From Marimonas arenosa (GTDB lineage Bacteria; Pseudomonadota; Alphaproteobacteria; Rhodobacterales; Rhodobacteraceae), in NCBI RefSeq assembly GCF_030848945.1, contig NZ_JANHAX010000006.1, positions 1-64,000 of the forward strand: DNA of 64,000 bases, given 5' to 3'. Positions within the stretch are counted from its first letter, which is position 1. Every line of letters starts with the position of its first letter. The position numbers were made by a program, and so were the translations under genes. The notes under the pieces were generated by a model. That model was not told where the DNA came from, made no database searches, and was given only the letters and a program-made list of their open reading frames with translations. Shown in pieces: positions 17,872 through 27,486 of the stretch.

Positions 17872-19074
17872 ATGGCCATGACCCGTTTCACGATTGCCTC
17901 GTTCAACGTCAAGAACCTGATCGGCCCCGACAAGGAATTCTATGAATTCCTGAGCTACACCCCCGAGGAATACGCCTGGAAGAAGGACTGGGTCGCCGAA
18001 CAGCTGATCGCGATGGATTCCGATATCATTGGCTTTCAGGAAATCTTCGAGGAAGACGCGCTGCGCGATGTCATCGACGAGGCCGACCGGCGGGGCGAGG
18101 CGCTCAACCAAACGGCCTTGCCGGATTCGTCCAAGAGTTACCGCAAGAAGGCAATCTTTCGGAAACTGGTCTATCAAGGCTACCGCGATGCGGCGCTCGC
18201 CTTCGCCCCCAATATCCACGATGGGGCTCCGGGCCAGCGCCGCCCGGGGCTCGCCATCCTGTCGCGCCACGGTTTCGTCGAGCCGCCCGAGGTGCTGCAG
18301 GAACTCGACACGCCGCTGACCATCCCGCTGCAGGAGCTTGGCGGCGCCGAGGCCGGGCACTACACCGTCACAAGGCTGTCGCGCCCGATTCTCAAGGCGC
18401 GCGTGAATGTGGGCGGTGAACAAATCAGCGTGTTCATCTGCCATTTGAAATCCAAGCTTGGCGAACACATCAAACCCAAAGGCGCCGATTTCGCGCGCGA
18501 GGCCAACCTGCTGGCCTATGACGCCGCCGGCCGCGCCATGGGCAGCTTGCGGTCGGGGCTCCGGCGCATGGCCGAGGCTTGGGTCCTGCGCCGCGAAATC
18601 CTGCGCGAGCTCGACCTCGGCCGCCCGGTGATTGCACTGGGTGATTTCAACGACGGCGAACATGCGGTCAGTTCCGAGATCGTCACCGGCGAACTGCCAT
18701 TCCACAACTACGCCTGGATGCTGCGCCACGACGCCAAAAACGAAAACGACCGCTATTCCAAGCAGGAAGCCGAGCACATCACCGAGAACGTCGAACGGGT
18801 GCGGCTGCATTCGGCGGAGAAGCTTTTCGTGCGCAAATCGCTGCGCGACATGGTCTTTACCTCGGCCTTCGGCGGCGTTTTCGAGTCGATCGATCAAATC
18901 TACCTGTCGCGCCATTTCCACCCTGACTACAAGAAGCGGATCGGCGGGATGGAGTATTTCAGCGCGTTCAACGACCACCTCACCGACGGGTCGCACCCCG
19001 AGGCACCGTATAACAAGCTCGCCTCGGATCACGGGCAGATCATGGCCCATATGGTGCTGGGCGAAGACCTCTGA
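17872..19074 (+). CDS. Endonuclease/exonuclease/phosphatase family protein
   Basis: 400 residues. IASFNVKNL at the start and IIGFQEIFEEDALRD supply the Asn and Glu metal ligands; CHLKSK and ALGDFNDGEH carry the core Asp/Asn, and DHLTDGSHPEAP plus SDHGQIMAHM the C-terminal His. There is no signal peptide, so it is probably cytoplasmic. Two starts are possible, ATG 17872 and ATG 17878; the first is kept. Substrate unknown (DNA, phosphoinositide-like or other phosphodiester). Confidence 0.9.
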   Translation: MAMTRFTIASFNVKNLIGPDKEFYEFLSYTPEEYAWKKDWVAEQLIAMDSDIIGFQEIFEEDALRDVIDEADRRGEALNQTALPDSSKSYRKKAIFRKLVYQGYRDAALAFAPNIHDGAPGQRRPGLAILSRHGFVEPPEVLQELDTPLTIPLQELGGAEAGHYTVTRLSRPILKARVNVGGEQISVFICHLKSKLGEHIKPKGADFAREANLLAYDAAGRAMGSLRSGLRRMAEAWVLRREILRELDLGRPVIALGDFNDGEHAVSSEIVTGELPFHNYAWMLRHDAKNENDRYSKQEAEHITENVERVRLHSAEKLFVRKSLRDMVFTSAFGGVFESIDQIYLSRHFHPDYKKRIGGMEYFSAFNDHLTDGSHPEAPYNKLASDHGQIMAHMVLGEDL

Positions 19075-19208
19075 TCGGGGGTCGGGAATACCAGACTGGC
19101 CCGGTCGCGCAATGCCGGCCATCATGATCTCGCTTCTACCAGGAATTTTGTCTCGGGCGGTGAGTGTAATCATCCCGTTTTCAGTACCAGTGTCGCCCCG
19201 TCATCGAT

Positions 19209-19532
19209 ATGGATTTGGACCTGTTTCGCACCTATGGCGTCGTGGTTGTGGCCGCGCTGGGCTATGCCATCGCCACGATCGGCATGAAACTCGCCTCGGG
19301 CAACTGGACACTGCTAGCGCTGGCGCTTCTGCTCGTGGGCTTCTACGCCGCCACCCATGCCGAGGTCACGCTGATGCGCAATATCGATCTCGGCGCGCTC
19401 TATCTCGTGATCATTGCGGTCGAAACCGTCGTGGTGCTGGGTTTCGCTTGGCTCATCGGCGAAGGGCTGGGGCCGCGTGACGCGCTGGGCGGGGTGCTGG
19501 TGCTGGCCGGGCTCGCGGTGATCTCGCACTAG
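19209..19532 (+). CDS. Small four-helix DMT-type membrane protein
   Basis: 107 residues with four hydrophobic helices, the size of EmrE/SMR proteins. The C-terminal GVLVLAGLAVISH is typical of the EamA/DMT half-repeat. The SMR-type essential membrane Glu is at a different place (ETVVVLGFAW), so drug export is not certain. It might act as a dimeric small-molecule transporter. Confidence 0.82.
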   Translation: MDLDLFRTYGVVVVAALGYAIATIGMKLASGNWTLLALALLLVGFYAATHAEVTLMRNIDLGALYLVIIAVETVVVLGFAWLIGEGLGPRDALGGVLVLAGLAVISH

Positions 19533-19619
19533 GCCCCCCTTGGGTCCAGCCGGAGTTTGACAAGCTCGCATAGCGGGCCAATCCTATCGGACAATCATTG
19601 TCCGGCAAGGAGTCCCCCG

Positions 19620-20408
19620 ATGCAGATGGCCGATCTCGATGACGTGACGCTGCACTACCGCCTCGACGGCCCCGAGGATGGGCCGGTGGTGGTCTTCGCC
19701 AACTCGCTGGGCACCGATTTGCGGCTGTGGGACGCGCTGGTGCCGCACCTTCCGCCGTCGTTGCGGCTGCTGCGCTACGACAAGCGTGGGCACGGGCTGT
19801 CGTCCTGCCCGGCCGGGCCCTACGCCATGGGCGCGCTGGTGCGCGACGCCGAACGGCTGCTTGACCACCTGGGGCTGAGCGAGGTGGTCTTCGTTGGTCT
19901 GTCGATCGGCGGCATGATCGCGCAAGGCCTGGCGGTGAAGCGTCTTGATCTGGTGCGGGGCATGGTTCTGTCCAACACGGCGGCGAAGATTGGCCAGCCG
20001 GCGATGTGGAACGAACGCATCGCCGCAGTGCACGAAGGCGGGATCGAAGCCGTCGCCGACGCGACGATGGAGCGATGGTTTTCCCGCGAGTTCCGCGCCA
20101 CGCCAGAGCTTCTGGCCTGGCGCAACATGCTGACCCGCCAGCCTGTCGAAGGCTATCTCGGCTGCATGGCGGCGATTTCGGGCACCGATTTCTACACCCC
20201 GACCTCCGGATTGCGCCTGCCGACGCTGGGCATCGCCGGCAGCGAGGACGGCTCGACCCCGCCCGACCTGGTGCGCGAGACGGTCGATCTGGTTCCCGGA
20301 TCGCAGTTTCATCTCATCCGCCGTGCCGGACATCTGCCCTGCGTCGAGAAGCCCACGGATTACGGTGCGACGCTGACTGCATTTCTCGAAGCGATCGGCC
20401 ATCTCTGA
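19620..20408 (+). CDS. pcaD: 3-oxoadipate enol-lactonase-like alpha/beta hydrolase
   Basis: 262 residues from ATG 19620 with an AAGGAG site 8 nt upstream. The nucleophile elbow is GLSIGGMIAQGLA, and the catalytic His is in RAGHLPCVEKP. The N-terminal pattern (GPVVVFANSLGTDLRLWD) closely follows PcaD of the beta-ketoadipate pathway, which hydrolyses 3-oxoadipate enol-lactone. No other pca genes are nearby, so the role is less certain than the fold. Confidence 0.82.
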   Translation: MQMADLDDVTLHYRLDGPEDGPVVVFANSLGTDLRLWDALVPHLPPSLRLLRYDKRGHGLSSCPAGPYAMGALVRDAERLLDHLGLSEVVFVGLSIGGMIAQGLAVKRLDLVRGMVLSNTAAKIGQPAMWNERIAAVHEGGIEAVADATMERWFSREFRATPELLAWRNMLTRQPVEGYLGCMAAISGTDFYTPTSGLRLPTLGIAGSEDGSTPPDLVRETVDLVPGSQFHLIRRAGHLPCVEKPTDYGATLTAFLEAIGHL

Positions 20409-20586
20409 TCGCCCCCCTAACCGGACCCCTGCGCCCGTCTCACTGATCTTTCGCAGCCGCTGTCGGACGTTGTCGGGCAGGTGAGGACCACGACCGCTCC
20501 GCGGAACCGGCAAACACATGCCCCTTCCCCACACCGCTCTGACAACCTATGATAATGTGCGATTCCAACCGACAGGAACGCAACCC

Positions 20587-21294
20587 ATGGCCGATTTCCT
20601 GCTGATCCACGGCTCTTGTCATGGCGCCTGGTGCTGGCGCGACATGATCCCGGAACTGACGGCGCTGGGCCACACCGCACGCGCCATCGACCTGCCCGGC
20701 CATGGCGGCGACCTCACCCCGATCCCGCAGGTCACGCTCCAGGCCTATGCCGAAGCGATTCTCGACGCGATCGACCAGCCCGTGACACTGGTCGGTCATT
20801 CCATGGGCGGCTACCCGATCTCGCTCGCCGCCGAGATGGCGCCAGAAAAGGTCGCGCGTCTGGTGTATCTCTGCGCCTACGTGCCCGAGGGTGATCTGAC
20901 CCTTGCCGAGATGCGCAAGCGCGCTCCGCGCCAGCCACTGATGCCGGCGGTGATGCGATCCGAGGATGGCCGCAGCTTCCGCATCGACCCGGCCCAGACC
21001 GAAAAGGTTTTCTATCACGACTGCCCCGACGGCACGGTGGCCTATGCCAACACGCGGCTCTGCGCCCAGGCGGTAGCACCGCAGGAAACCCCCTGTCCGC
21101 TGGGCGCGAATTACGCCTCGGTCCCGCGCAGCTACATCCGCTGCATGGACGACCGCACCATTCCGCCGGAATACCAGATATCCATGACCGAAAGCTGGCC
21201 GGCAACGGATGTCTACGAGATGCCGACCTCGCATTCGCCTTTTTTCGCCGACCCGGGTCGGCTGGCGCGGCTCCTGACCCAAATCGCATCCTAG
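20587..21294 (+). CDS. Alpha/beta hydrolase (salicylate esterase/EstC-like)
   Basis: 235 residues from ATG 20587; the open frame back to 20518 precedes it. LIHGSCHGAWCWRDMIPEL is the conserved oxyanion region of the plant hydroxynitrile-lyase/methylesterase-like group. The nucleophile is in GHSMGGYPISL, and the catalytic His is in SHSPFFADPGRLARLL. Substrate unknown. It is the second hydrolase in a row on this strand, 178 nt after the pcaD-like gene. Confidence 0.88.
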   Translation: MADFLLIHGSCHGAWCWRDMIPELTALGHTARAIDLPGHGGDLTPIPQVTLQAYAEAILDAIDQPVTLVGHSMGGYPISLAAEMAPEKVARLVYLCAYVPEGDLTLAEMRKRAPRQPLMPAVMRSEDGRSFRIDPAQTEKVFYHDCPDGTVAYANTRLCAQAVAPQETPCPLGANYASVPRSYIRCMDDRTIPPEYQISMTESWPATDVYEMPTSHSPFFADPGRLARLLTQIAS

Positions 21295-21433
21295 CCGGGG
21301 TGGGCCGTCCCGACCCGGCGGGTCCGGCAGGTAAGGAAAACCCGACTTTCCCCGAGGTCATAGCCGGTCGACGCTTCCGCTTTGGTCGGGCTGGTTCTAT
21401 TTAGCCGCCAGCCCGCAACCTCCGGACGCCCAG

Positions 21434-22642
21434 ATGGACAACCGCCTGCCCGTTCTCTTCATCGTGCTCACCGTGGTGATCGACGCCATCGGAATCGGGC
21501 TAATCATGCCGGTGATGCCGGCGCTGTTGACCGAGATCGGCGGCGGGTCGGTGGCCGATGCGGCGGTCTGGGGCGGCATTCTCTCGACCGTTTTTGCCAT
21601 CATGCAGTTTCTCTTCGCGCCCCTGATCGGCGCCCTCAGCGATCGCTACGGTCGTCGGCCGGTGCTGCTGATTTCGCTGCTGGTGATGGCGGCGGACTAC
21701 GTGGTGATGGCCCTGGCCCAGAGCATGTGGCTTCTGTTGGTTGCCCGGCTGGTCGGCGGCGTTACCGCCGCCACCCATTCCACCGCCAATGCCTATATGG
21801 CCGATATCTCGACCCGGGCACAGAAGGCGGCACGGTTCGGACTGGTTGCGGCGGGGTTCGGCGTCGGTTTCGTGCTGGGCCCGGTGCTGGGCGGGCTTTT
21901 GGCCGAATACGGAACCCGCGCGCCATTCTGGGCAGCAGGAGCACTGGCGCTCGGCAATGCCGCACTGGGTTTCTTCGTGTTGCGCGAAACCGTGACCGAC
22001 GCCATCCGCCGCCCGTTCGATCGGACCCGCGCCAACCCGTTCGGAGCCTTCCGCGCGGTGGCCCGCCTGGCCGGCCTCAACCGCCTGATCACGGTCTATT
22101 TCTTCTTCCAGGTCGCCACCATGGTCTATCCGGCGGTCTGGGCGTATTTCCTGACCGAACGGTTCGGCTGGTCCGGGGCGATGATCGGCGTCACGCTCGG
22201 GCTTTACGGCTTCTTCTACGCGCTGGTCATGGGCCTGCTGGTGAATCCGGTGATCCGCCGCGCCGGTCAGCGTGGCACGGTGTTGATCGGGTTCGGCTTC
22301 GAACTGGTGTCACTTCTGATCCTGGCCTTCATCGCCAGCGGCACGTTGCTGCTGGTGATGATCCCGATCGCCGCGCTGGGCTCGTTGTCGCTGCCGGCGC
22401 TACAGGCGGCGATGTCGCAATCTGTTGGCGACGACGCCCAGGGCGAATTGCAGGGCGTGCTGACCTCGGCCACCTCGGTGGCGATGATCCTCGCGCCGCT
22501 GGCAATGACCCAGACCTTCGCACTCTTCACACGGTCTGACGCCCCGGTCTACCTGCCCGGCGCGCCGTTCCTGGTGGCCGCGGCGCTGATGCTGGCCAGC
22601 CTGTGGCTGTATGCCCGTAGTTCCGTTCCGTCAGAGGCCTGA
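21434..22642 (+). CDS. MFS transporter of the TCR/TetA type
   Basis: 402 residues, about 12 membrane helices. The loop 2-3 motif A is GALSDRYGRRPVLL, and helix 1 has DAIGIGLIMPVMPALL, both typical of the drug:H+ antiporter-1 subfamily including TetA(A/C). Chromosomal relatives are usually general efflux pumps and not proven tetracycline exporters. Separated from the gene before by 139 nt; no TetR gene is beside it. Confidence 0.88.
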   Translation: MDNRLPVLFIVLTVVIDAIGIGLIMPVMPALLTEIGGGSVADAAVWGGILSTVFAIMQFLFAPLIGALSDRYGRRPVLLISLLVMAADYVVMALAQSMWLLLVARLVGGVTAATHSTANAYMADISTRAQKAARFGLVAAGFGVGFVLGPVLGGLLAEYGTRAPFWAAGALALGNAALGFFVLRETVTDAIRRPFDRTRANPFGAFRAVARLAGLNRLITVYFFFQVATMVYPAVWAYFLTERFGWSGAMIGVTLGLYGFFYALVMGLLVNPVIRRAGQRGTVLIGFGFELVSLLILAFIASGTLLLVMIPIAALGSLSLPALQAAMSQSVGDDAQGELQGVLTSATSVAMILAPLAMTQTFALFTRSDAPVYLPGAPFLVAAALMLASLWLYARSSVPSEA

Positions 22643-22715
22643 GCCCCGCATTTCCCCCTTGCATGGCGCCCCGCCAAGCCGCAGGTTTGCGACAAGAACA
22701 GCCAGGGAGGGGCCC

Positions 22716-23798
22716 ATGACCGCGATCAAAGCCGCCGTCTGCCACGCATTCGGAGAGCCGTTGAAAATCGAAACCGTCGAGTTGCGCGCGCCCGCGTTGG
22801 GCGAGGTCCAGGTCGATCTCGATGCGGTGGCGATCTGCCATTCCGACATCAGCTTCTGGGAAGGCGGTTTCGGCGGCGCCCTACCGGCCATCTATGGCCA
22901 CGAAGCCGCCGGCCGCGTCTCGGCAATCGGCCCGGGTGTCAGGGGGTTCGAGGTGGGCGACAGCGTCTGCGTTACGCTGATCCGCGCCTGCGGTACCTGC
23001 CCGTCCTGCGGCTCGGGCAAACCGACGATCTGCGAAACCCCATATGATGGCACCAAGGGTCCGCTGACCATGCCGGACGGCACGCCGGTGCTTCAGGCCA
23101 TGGCCAGCGGCGCCTTCGCTGAAAAGGTTGTGGTCGATCAGAGCCAGATCGTCAGAATCCCCGACGACGTCGCCAAGGACGTCGCCTCGCTGATCTCCTG
23201 CGGCGTGATCACCGGCGTCGGCGCCGCGGTAAACGCCGCCGGCGTCCGCGCCGGTCAGGACGTGGTGGTGATCGGCGCCGGCGGCGTGGGTCTCAACGCC
23301 ATCCAGGGCGCCCGTATCGCCGGTGCCCGGCGCATCGTGGCGGTCGACATGGTCGAAGAGAAACTTGATGCGGCCCGCGAGTTCGGCGCCACCGACGGGG
23401 TGCTGGCCAGCGATGGCAAGCCCTGGCGCGCGGCGAAGGCGGCGATGGGCCGCGGCGCCGATGCGGTGCTTGTCACCGTAGGCGTGGCCCAGGCCTATGA
23501 CGAGGCGCCGCGCTATCTCGCCCGCGGCGGCAACGTGGTGATGGTCGGCATGCCGCATGTCGGGCAGGACAGCAGCTATAGCCCGCTGAACATGGCCGAC
23601 GCCGGCCAGAACATCCTCGGCACCAAGATGGGCGACGTAGTGATCAAGCGCGACATCCCGTGGATGATCGACCTCTACAAGCAGGGCCGGCTGAAGCTCG
23701 ACGAGTTGATTTCGAACCGCTGGTCGCTGGAACAGATCAACGAGGCCATCGCTGACACCAAGACCGGTGCCGCCCGGCGCAACGTGATCCTGTTCTGA
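22716..23798 (+). CDS. Zinc-dependent alcohol dehydrogenase family protein
   Basis: 360 residues from ATG 22716 with a GGGAGGGG site upstream. Catalytic zinc ligands are in AICHSDIS and YGHEAAG; structural zinc cysteines form the CGTCPSCGSGKPTIC cluster. The NAD-binding loop is VIGAGGVGLNAIQGA and the motif GAGGVG is intact. It belongs to the class III/aryl alcohol dehydrogenase-like group. The following enolase-superfamily gene is 247 nt downstream on the same strand and may act in the same sugar-acid or alcohol catabolism. Confidence 0.9.
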   Translation: MTAIKAAVCHAFGEPLKIETVELRAPALGEVQVDLDAVAICHSDISFWEGGFGGALPAIYGHEAAGRVSAIGPGVRGFEVGDSVCVTLIRACGTCPSCGSGKPTICETPYDGTKGPLTMPDGTPVLQAMASGAFAEKVVVDQSQIVRIPDDVAKDVASLISCGVITGVGAAVNAAGVRAGQDVVVIGAGGVGLNAIQGARIAGARRIVAVDMVEEKLDAAREFGATDGVLASDGKPWRAAKAAMGRGADAVLVTVGVAQAYDEAPRYLARGGNVVMVGMPHVGQDSSYSPLNMADAGQNILGTKMGDVVIKRDIPWMIDLYKQGRLKLDELISNRWSLEQINEAIADTKTGAARRNVILF

Positions 23799-24045
23799 CC
23801 GCCTGACCCAAAATCTGCGCCCGCCAAAGGACATGGTCCGTCGTCGGCACGGAGCACGAGGGCGCGCGCCCTCGTGTTGTGGGGCCGCCCCGCACCGCGG
23901 CGCCAGGGGCGCGGTAATCGTTCCGGGAATTCCGGATAGACCCGACAGGCGTGACGCAAAGAGGACTGATTCCGGCGACGACGGGCTTGTCATGATCCGA
24001 TGGCGCGAAGATGCTGGACAGGAAACCCACGCTACGAGGCCCTCC

Positions 24046-25278
24046 ATGAAACTCACCGACCTCGACATCATCGTCACCGCGCCACCGGCCCCCGGGTGGG
24101 GCGGGCGATACTGGATCTTCGTCAAACTCACCACCGACACCGGCCTCACCGGCTGGGGCGAATGCTATGCCTCCTCTGTCGGCCCCGAAGCGATGAAGGC
24201 GGTGATCCAAGACGTGTTCGAGCGGCACATGCACGGCGAGACTCCTGAAAATATCGAACTGATGTTCCGCCGCGCCTATTCCTCGGGCTTCACCCAGCGC
24301 CCCGACCTGACCGTCATGGGGGCCTTCTCGGGGCTCGAGATCGCCTGTTGGGACATCCTCGGCAAGCACCGTGAGCGCCCGGTCTGGGCGCTGTTGGGCG
24401 GCCGGATGAACGACCGCATCCGCGCCTATACCTATCTCTACCCGCTCCTCGGCCAGAACATGGACACGTTCTGGACCGATGCCGACGCGGCGGGGACATG
24501 CGCCGCGGCAATGGTCGAAAAAGGCTACACGGCGGTGAAATTCGACCCCGCCGGGCCCTATACCATCCGCGGCGGCCACATGCCGGCAATGTCGGACATT
24601 TCCACCTCGGTCGCCTTCTGCAAGGCGATCCGCGACGCCGTCGGCGACCGCGCCGACCTGCTGTTCGGCACCCACGGCCAGTTTTCGACCGCCGGCGCCT
24701 TGCGCCTTGGACAGGCGCTCGAACCCTTTTCCCCGCTCTGGTTCGAGGAACCCACCCCGCCTGACAATATCGCCGACATGGCGCGTGTCGCCCGCAACGT
24801 CCGCATCCCCGTCGCCACCGGCGAACGGATGACCACCAAGGCCGAATTCACCGCCGTGCTGCGCGCCGGTGCGGCCGAAATTCTGCAACCGGCGCTGGGG
24901 CGTGCTGGAGGCATCTGGGAGATGAAAAAGACCGCCGCCATTGCAGAAGCCTTCAACGCCCAGATGGCGCCGCATCTCTATGCCGGGCCGGTGGAGTGGG
25001 CCGCCAACATCCACCTTGCCGCCTCGATTCCCAACCTCCTGCTGCTGGAAACGATCGAAACCGACTTCCACCGCGACCTGATCGGCGGCGCCATTTCCGT
25101 CGACGGCGGTTTCGTGACCCCGCCCGACGCTCCCGGTCTCGGCATCGAATTCGACGAAGCGCTGGCCCGCGCGCACCCCTTTACCGGAACCGGCCTGCAC
25201 CTGCAGATGCAGGAAGCGCCCTGCGACTATGCCAACGGCAACAATTTTCAAGGCGGCGCTCCGGCGAAACCCACTTGA
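24046..25278 (+). CDS. Mandelate racemase/muconate lactonizing enzyme family protein
   Basis: 410 residues from ATG 24046; the open frame extends to 23833 but the family begins at MKLTDLDIIVTAPP. The N-terminal capping domain includes GLTGWGECYASS, and the barrel has the base-side AVKFDPAGPY, metal ligands near LLFGTHGQFS and LWFEEPTPPDN, and a C-terminal His/Asp region. The enzyme abstracts an alpha proton from a sugar acid or similar carboxylate and probably acts as a dehydratase. The exact substrate is not readable from sequence. Confidence 0.88.
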   Translation: MKLTDLDIIVTAPPAPGWGGRYWIFVKLTTDTGLTGWGECYASSVGPEAMKAVIQDVFERHMHGETPENIELMFRRAYSSGFTQRPDLTVMGAFSGLEIACWDILGKHRERPVWALLGGRMNDRIRAYTYLYPLLGQNMDTFWTDADAAGTCAAAMVEKGYTAVKFDPAGPYTIRGGHMPAMSDISTSVAFCKAIRDAVGDRADLLFGTHGQFSTAGALRLGQALEPFSPLWFEEPTPPDNIADMARVARNVRIPVATGERMTTKAEFTAVLRAGAAEILQPALGRAGGIWEMKKTAAIAEAFNAQMAPHLYAGPVEWAANIHLAASIPNLLLLETIETDFHRDLIGGAISVDGGFVTPPDAPGLGIEFDEALARAHPFTGTGLHLQMQEAPCDYANGNNFQGGAPAKPT

Positions 25279-25339
25279 TCTCGCTTTTCCAGTTCACATG
25301 TGCTAACTCCCGAATGTGATCAAGGGAGGACACCTGCTC

Positions 25340-25693
25340 GTGGAAGACAAAGCCCCGCCAGCCCCGCCCGCGGAAATGGCCCGCAGCGCGGCCACGGCCG
25401 CCGCCTATCTCAAGACGCTTGCCCATGAAGGGCGGCTGATGATCCTGTGCCATCTGGGCTCGGGAGAGAAATCGGTGGGCGAGTTGGAAAACCTGCTCGA
25501 GATCCGCCAGGCGGCGGTCAGCCAGATGCTCGCGCGATTGCGCGAGGAGGGGCTGGTCTCGACCCGCCGCGACGGCAAGACGGTTTATTACAGCCTCGCG
25601 GACGACAGCACCTACGAAGTGATCTCGCTGCTCTATCGGCTGTTCTGCGGCCCCGAGGGCACCGAACCGGGCGATGCCATCGCCTGCACCTGA
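25340..25693 (+). CDS. ArsR/SmtB family transcriptional regulator
   Basis: 117 residues from GTG 25340, chosen because AGGGAGGA lies 9 nt upstream; a longer GTG start at 25316 overlaps that site. Winged helix: LKTLAHEGRLMILCHLGSGEKSVGELENLL, recognition helix QAAVSQMLARLREEGLV, wing TRRDGKTVYYSL. There is no clear metal-binding cysteine pair, so a sulfide- or redox-sensing or non-metal member is possible. It starts 62 nt after the enolase-superfamily gene. Confidence 0.88.
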   Translation: MEDKAPPAPPAEMARSAATAAAYLKTLAHEGRLMILCHLGSGEKSVGELENLLEIRQAAVSQMLARLREEGLVSTRRDGKTVYYSLADDSTYEVISLLYRLFCGPEGTEPGDAIACT

Positions 25694-25819
25694 TCGCGGC
25701 GGCATCGGCGGCATCAAAGATTCCTGCCAATCGTAGGTAATGCGAGTCCGAAATCACGTGTTCCCTTGACGACCGCTCCCCGATATCCTGAACGCGGTTC
25801 ATGACACAGGGGATGAGAC

Positions 25820-26425
25820 ATGGCCGGGAAAGCCAAAGCCCGCCGCGAGGCGTTGCGGGACAAGCTGGTCGAAATCGCCGAGACGACCATCGCGCGCGAC
25901 GGTATGGACGCCATCCGCGCCCGTGATCTGGCGCGCGAGGCCGGCTGCGCAATCGGTGCGATCTACAACGTCTTCGCCGACATCAGTGAGATCGTCGTTG
26001 CCGTGAACGGCCGCACCTTCCGCAAGCTCGGCAAGTCGGTCGCCGCGGCGGTCCAGGGCGCGCCAGAGGACCCGATCGAACAGCTGATCGCCATGTCCTA
26101 TGCCTATCTGCGATTCGCCACCGACAATCCAAAACTCTGGCGCACCCTGTTCGACATCCAGATGTCGACCGAACAGGAAGTGCCGGCCTGGTATCTCGAA
26201 GAACTCGACCACCTTTTCGCCAACATCGCCCGTCCGCTGGCGCGGCTGTTTCCCAAGATCGACGAGGACGAGCTCGACCTGATGACCCGCACGCTGTTCT
26301 CCTCGGTCCATGGCATCGTACTGCTCGGCGTTGAAAACCGAATCTCCGGCGTGCCCCGCGACCGTCTGGAACAGATGATCGCTCTGCTTTTGCGAAATAT
26401 CACCACGAAACAGACTGCTTCCTGA
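25820..26425 (+). CDS. TetR/AcrR family transcriptional regulator
   Basis: 201 residues. Helix-turn-helix at about 10-55 (ARDLAREAGCAIGAIYNVFADISEIVVAVN), followed by an all-helical ligand domain. It has a GGG-rich site before ATG 25820. It lies just before pspA on the same strand; whether it controls pspA-yiaA or the preceding genes is unknown. Confidence 0.88.
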   Translation: MAGKAKARREALRDKLVEIAETTIARDGMDAIRARDLAREAGCAIGAIYNVFADISEIVVAVNGRTFRKLGKSVAAAVQGAPEDPIEQLIAMSYAYLRFATDNPKLWRTLFDIQMSTEQEVPAWYLEELDHLFANIARPLARLFPKIDEDELDLMTRTLFSSVHGIVLLGVENRISGVPRDRLEQMIALLLRNITTKQTAS

Positions 26426-26486
26426 ACGACGTTCAAGGCATCGCTATATCCGGGTCGTGAACTTTATTCACGAAAAGGGGAAGCCG

Positions 26487-27163
26487 ATGTTCGCAACGCT
26501 CAAGACCTGTTCCCCGGAGCTCAGGCCAAGGCCGAAGCACGGGTCGCCGATCAATTCGCAATGGAGTTGATCGATCAGAAAATCCGTGAATCCGAGGTCA
26601 ACCTGACGGCCGCCAAAGCCACGCTGGCCAGCCTGATCCAGCGGCAGAAATCGGAAAGCCGCCAGGCCGACGCGCTGAAAACCCGCATTGCCACGATGAC
26701 CAGGCGCACCCGCGAAGCGCTCGAGGCCGGCAACGAAGCGCTGGCCGGCGAAGCCGCCGAGGCGATTGCCAGGATGGAAGACGAACTTGCGCTCCGGGCC
26801 GAAACCGCCGCGCGGCTCGACCACCAGGTGCTGCGGCGCAGATCTTCGGTCGAGGCCGGCCACTGCCGTATCATCGACCTCAAGCAGGGCGCCATCCAGG
26901 CCCGCGCCGTGAAACGCGAACAGACCATGCAGGCGCGCCTCAGCAAAACCCTCTCGGGCCCGGATGCCGCCAGCCAGGCCGAGGCGCCGATCGCCCGCGT
27001 GCTCGACCGCGATGACCCGTTTGAACAGACCGAGATCCTCAAAGGGATCGACGCCGAACTCGGCCATGACGGGCTCGCCTCACGCATGGCCGAGGCCGGG
27101 TTCGGCCCCGCAACCCGCGTCACCGGCCGCGCCGTGCTCGACCGCCTGAAGTCCGAAACCTGA
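26487..27163 (+). pseudogene. PspA/IM30 family protein with an early frameshift
   Basis: ATG 26487 begins MFATLKT, the family's start, but the frame then changes; from about 26510 the family continues in another frame as FPGAQAKAEARVADQFAMELIDQ and on through a long coiled coil to a stop at 27163. Adding one C in the ACCTG at 26505-26509 would join the two into MFATLKTLFPGAQ. PspA-like proteins form membrane-binding rods that protect the inner membrane. Either the gene is inactive, an internal start such as ATG 26561 makes a shortened protein, or a base is missing from the sequence. Confidence 0.82.
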
Positions 27164-27201
27164 CCTTTTCTCCACACCAACCCATTCGAAGGAAATAGCA
27201 A

Positions 27202-27486
27202 ATGCTGAACACGACCAAGACCGACAACACCCTGATCATGCTGTTCAACGGCGCCGGCGCCATCGCGGCCTCCGTGCTGCTCGGGCTATCGCTCTATCTC
27301 TCCACCGACGTGCCGCTGTCGACCAAGAGCTACTGGGGCATCGGCGTACTGATGCTGACTTTTGGCCTGGTGAACTTCGTCGAATACCGTTTCGACACTC
27401 TGCCGCGCGAAGGCCGGCCGAAGCAACTCGAAGACGCCAAGAACGAACGCCTGCTGGAAGAATTCATCGCCGGCGAGGAGACCTAA
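27202..27486 (+). CDS. Small two-helix membrane protein (YiaA/B-like)
   Basis: 94 residues with two hydrophobic helices (about 13-33 and 45-62) and a charged C-terminal tail. The spacing resembles the YiaAB two-helix domain, which often accompanies pspA; it lies 38 nt after the pspA frame with AAGGAA before the ATG. It ends exactly where the converging CobW-type gene ends. Confidence 0.75.
   Translation: MLNTTKTDNTLIMLFNGAGAIAASVLLGLSLYLSTDVPLSTKSYWGIGVLMLTFGLVNFVEYRFDTLPREGRPKQLEDAKNERLLEEFIAGEET

Noticed and set aside
21434..22642. Calling the MFS protein a tetracycline resistance gene
   Set aside because: The TCR-type motifs are shared by many general efflux pumps, and there is no divergent tetR beside it.
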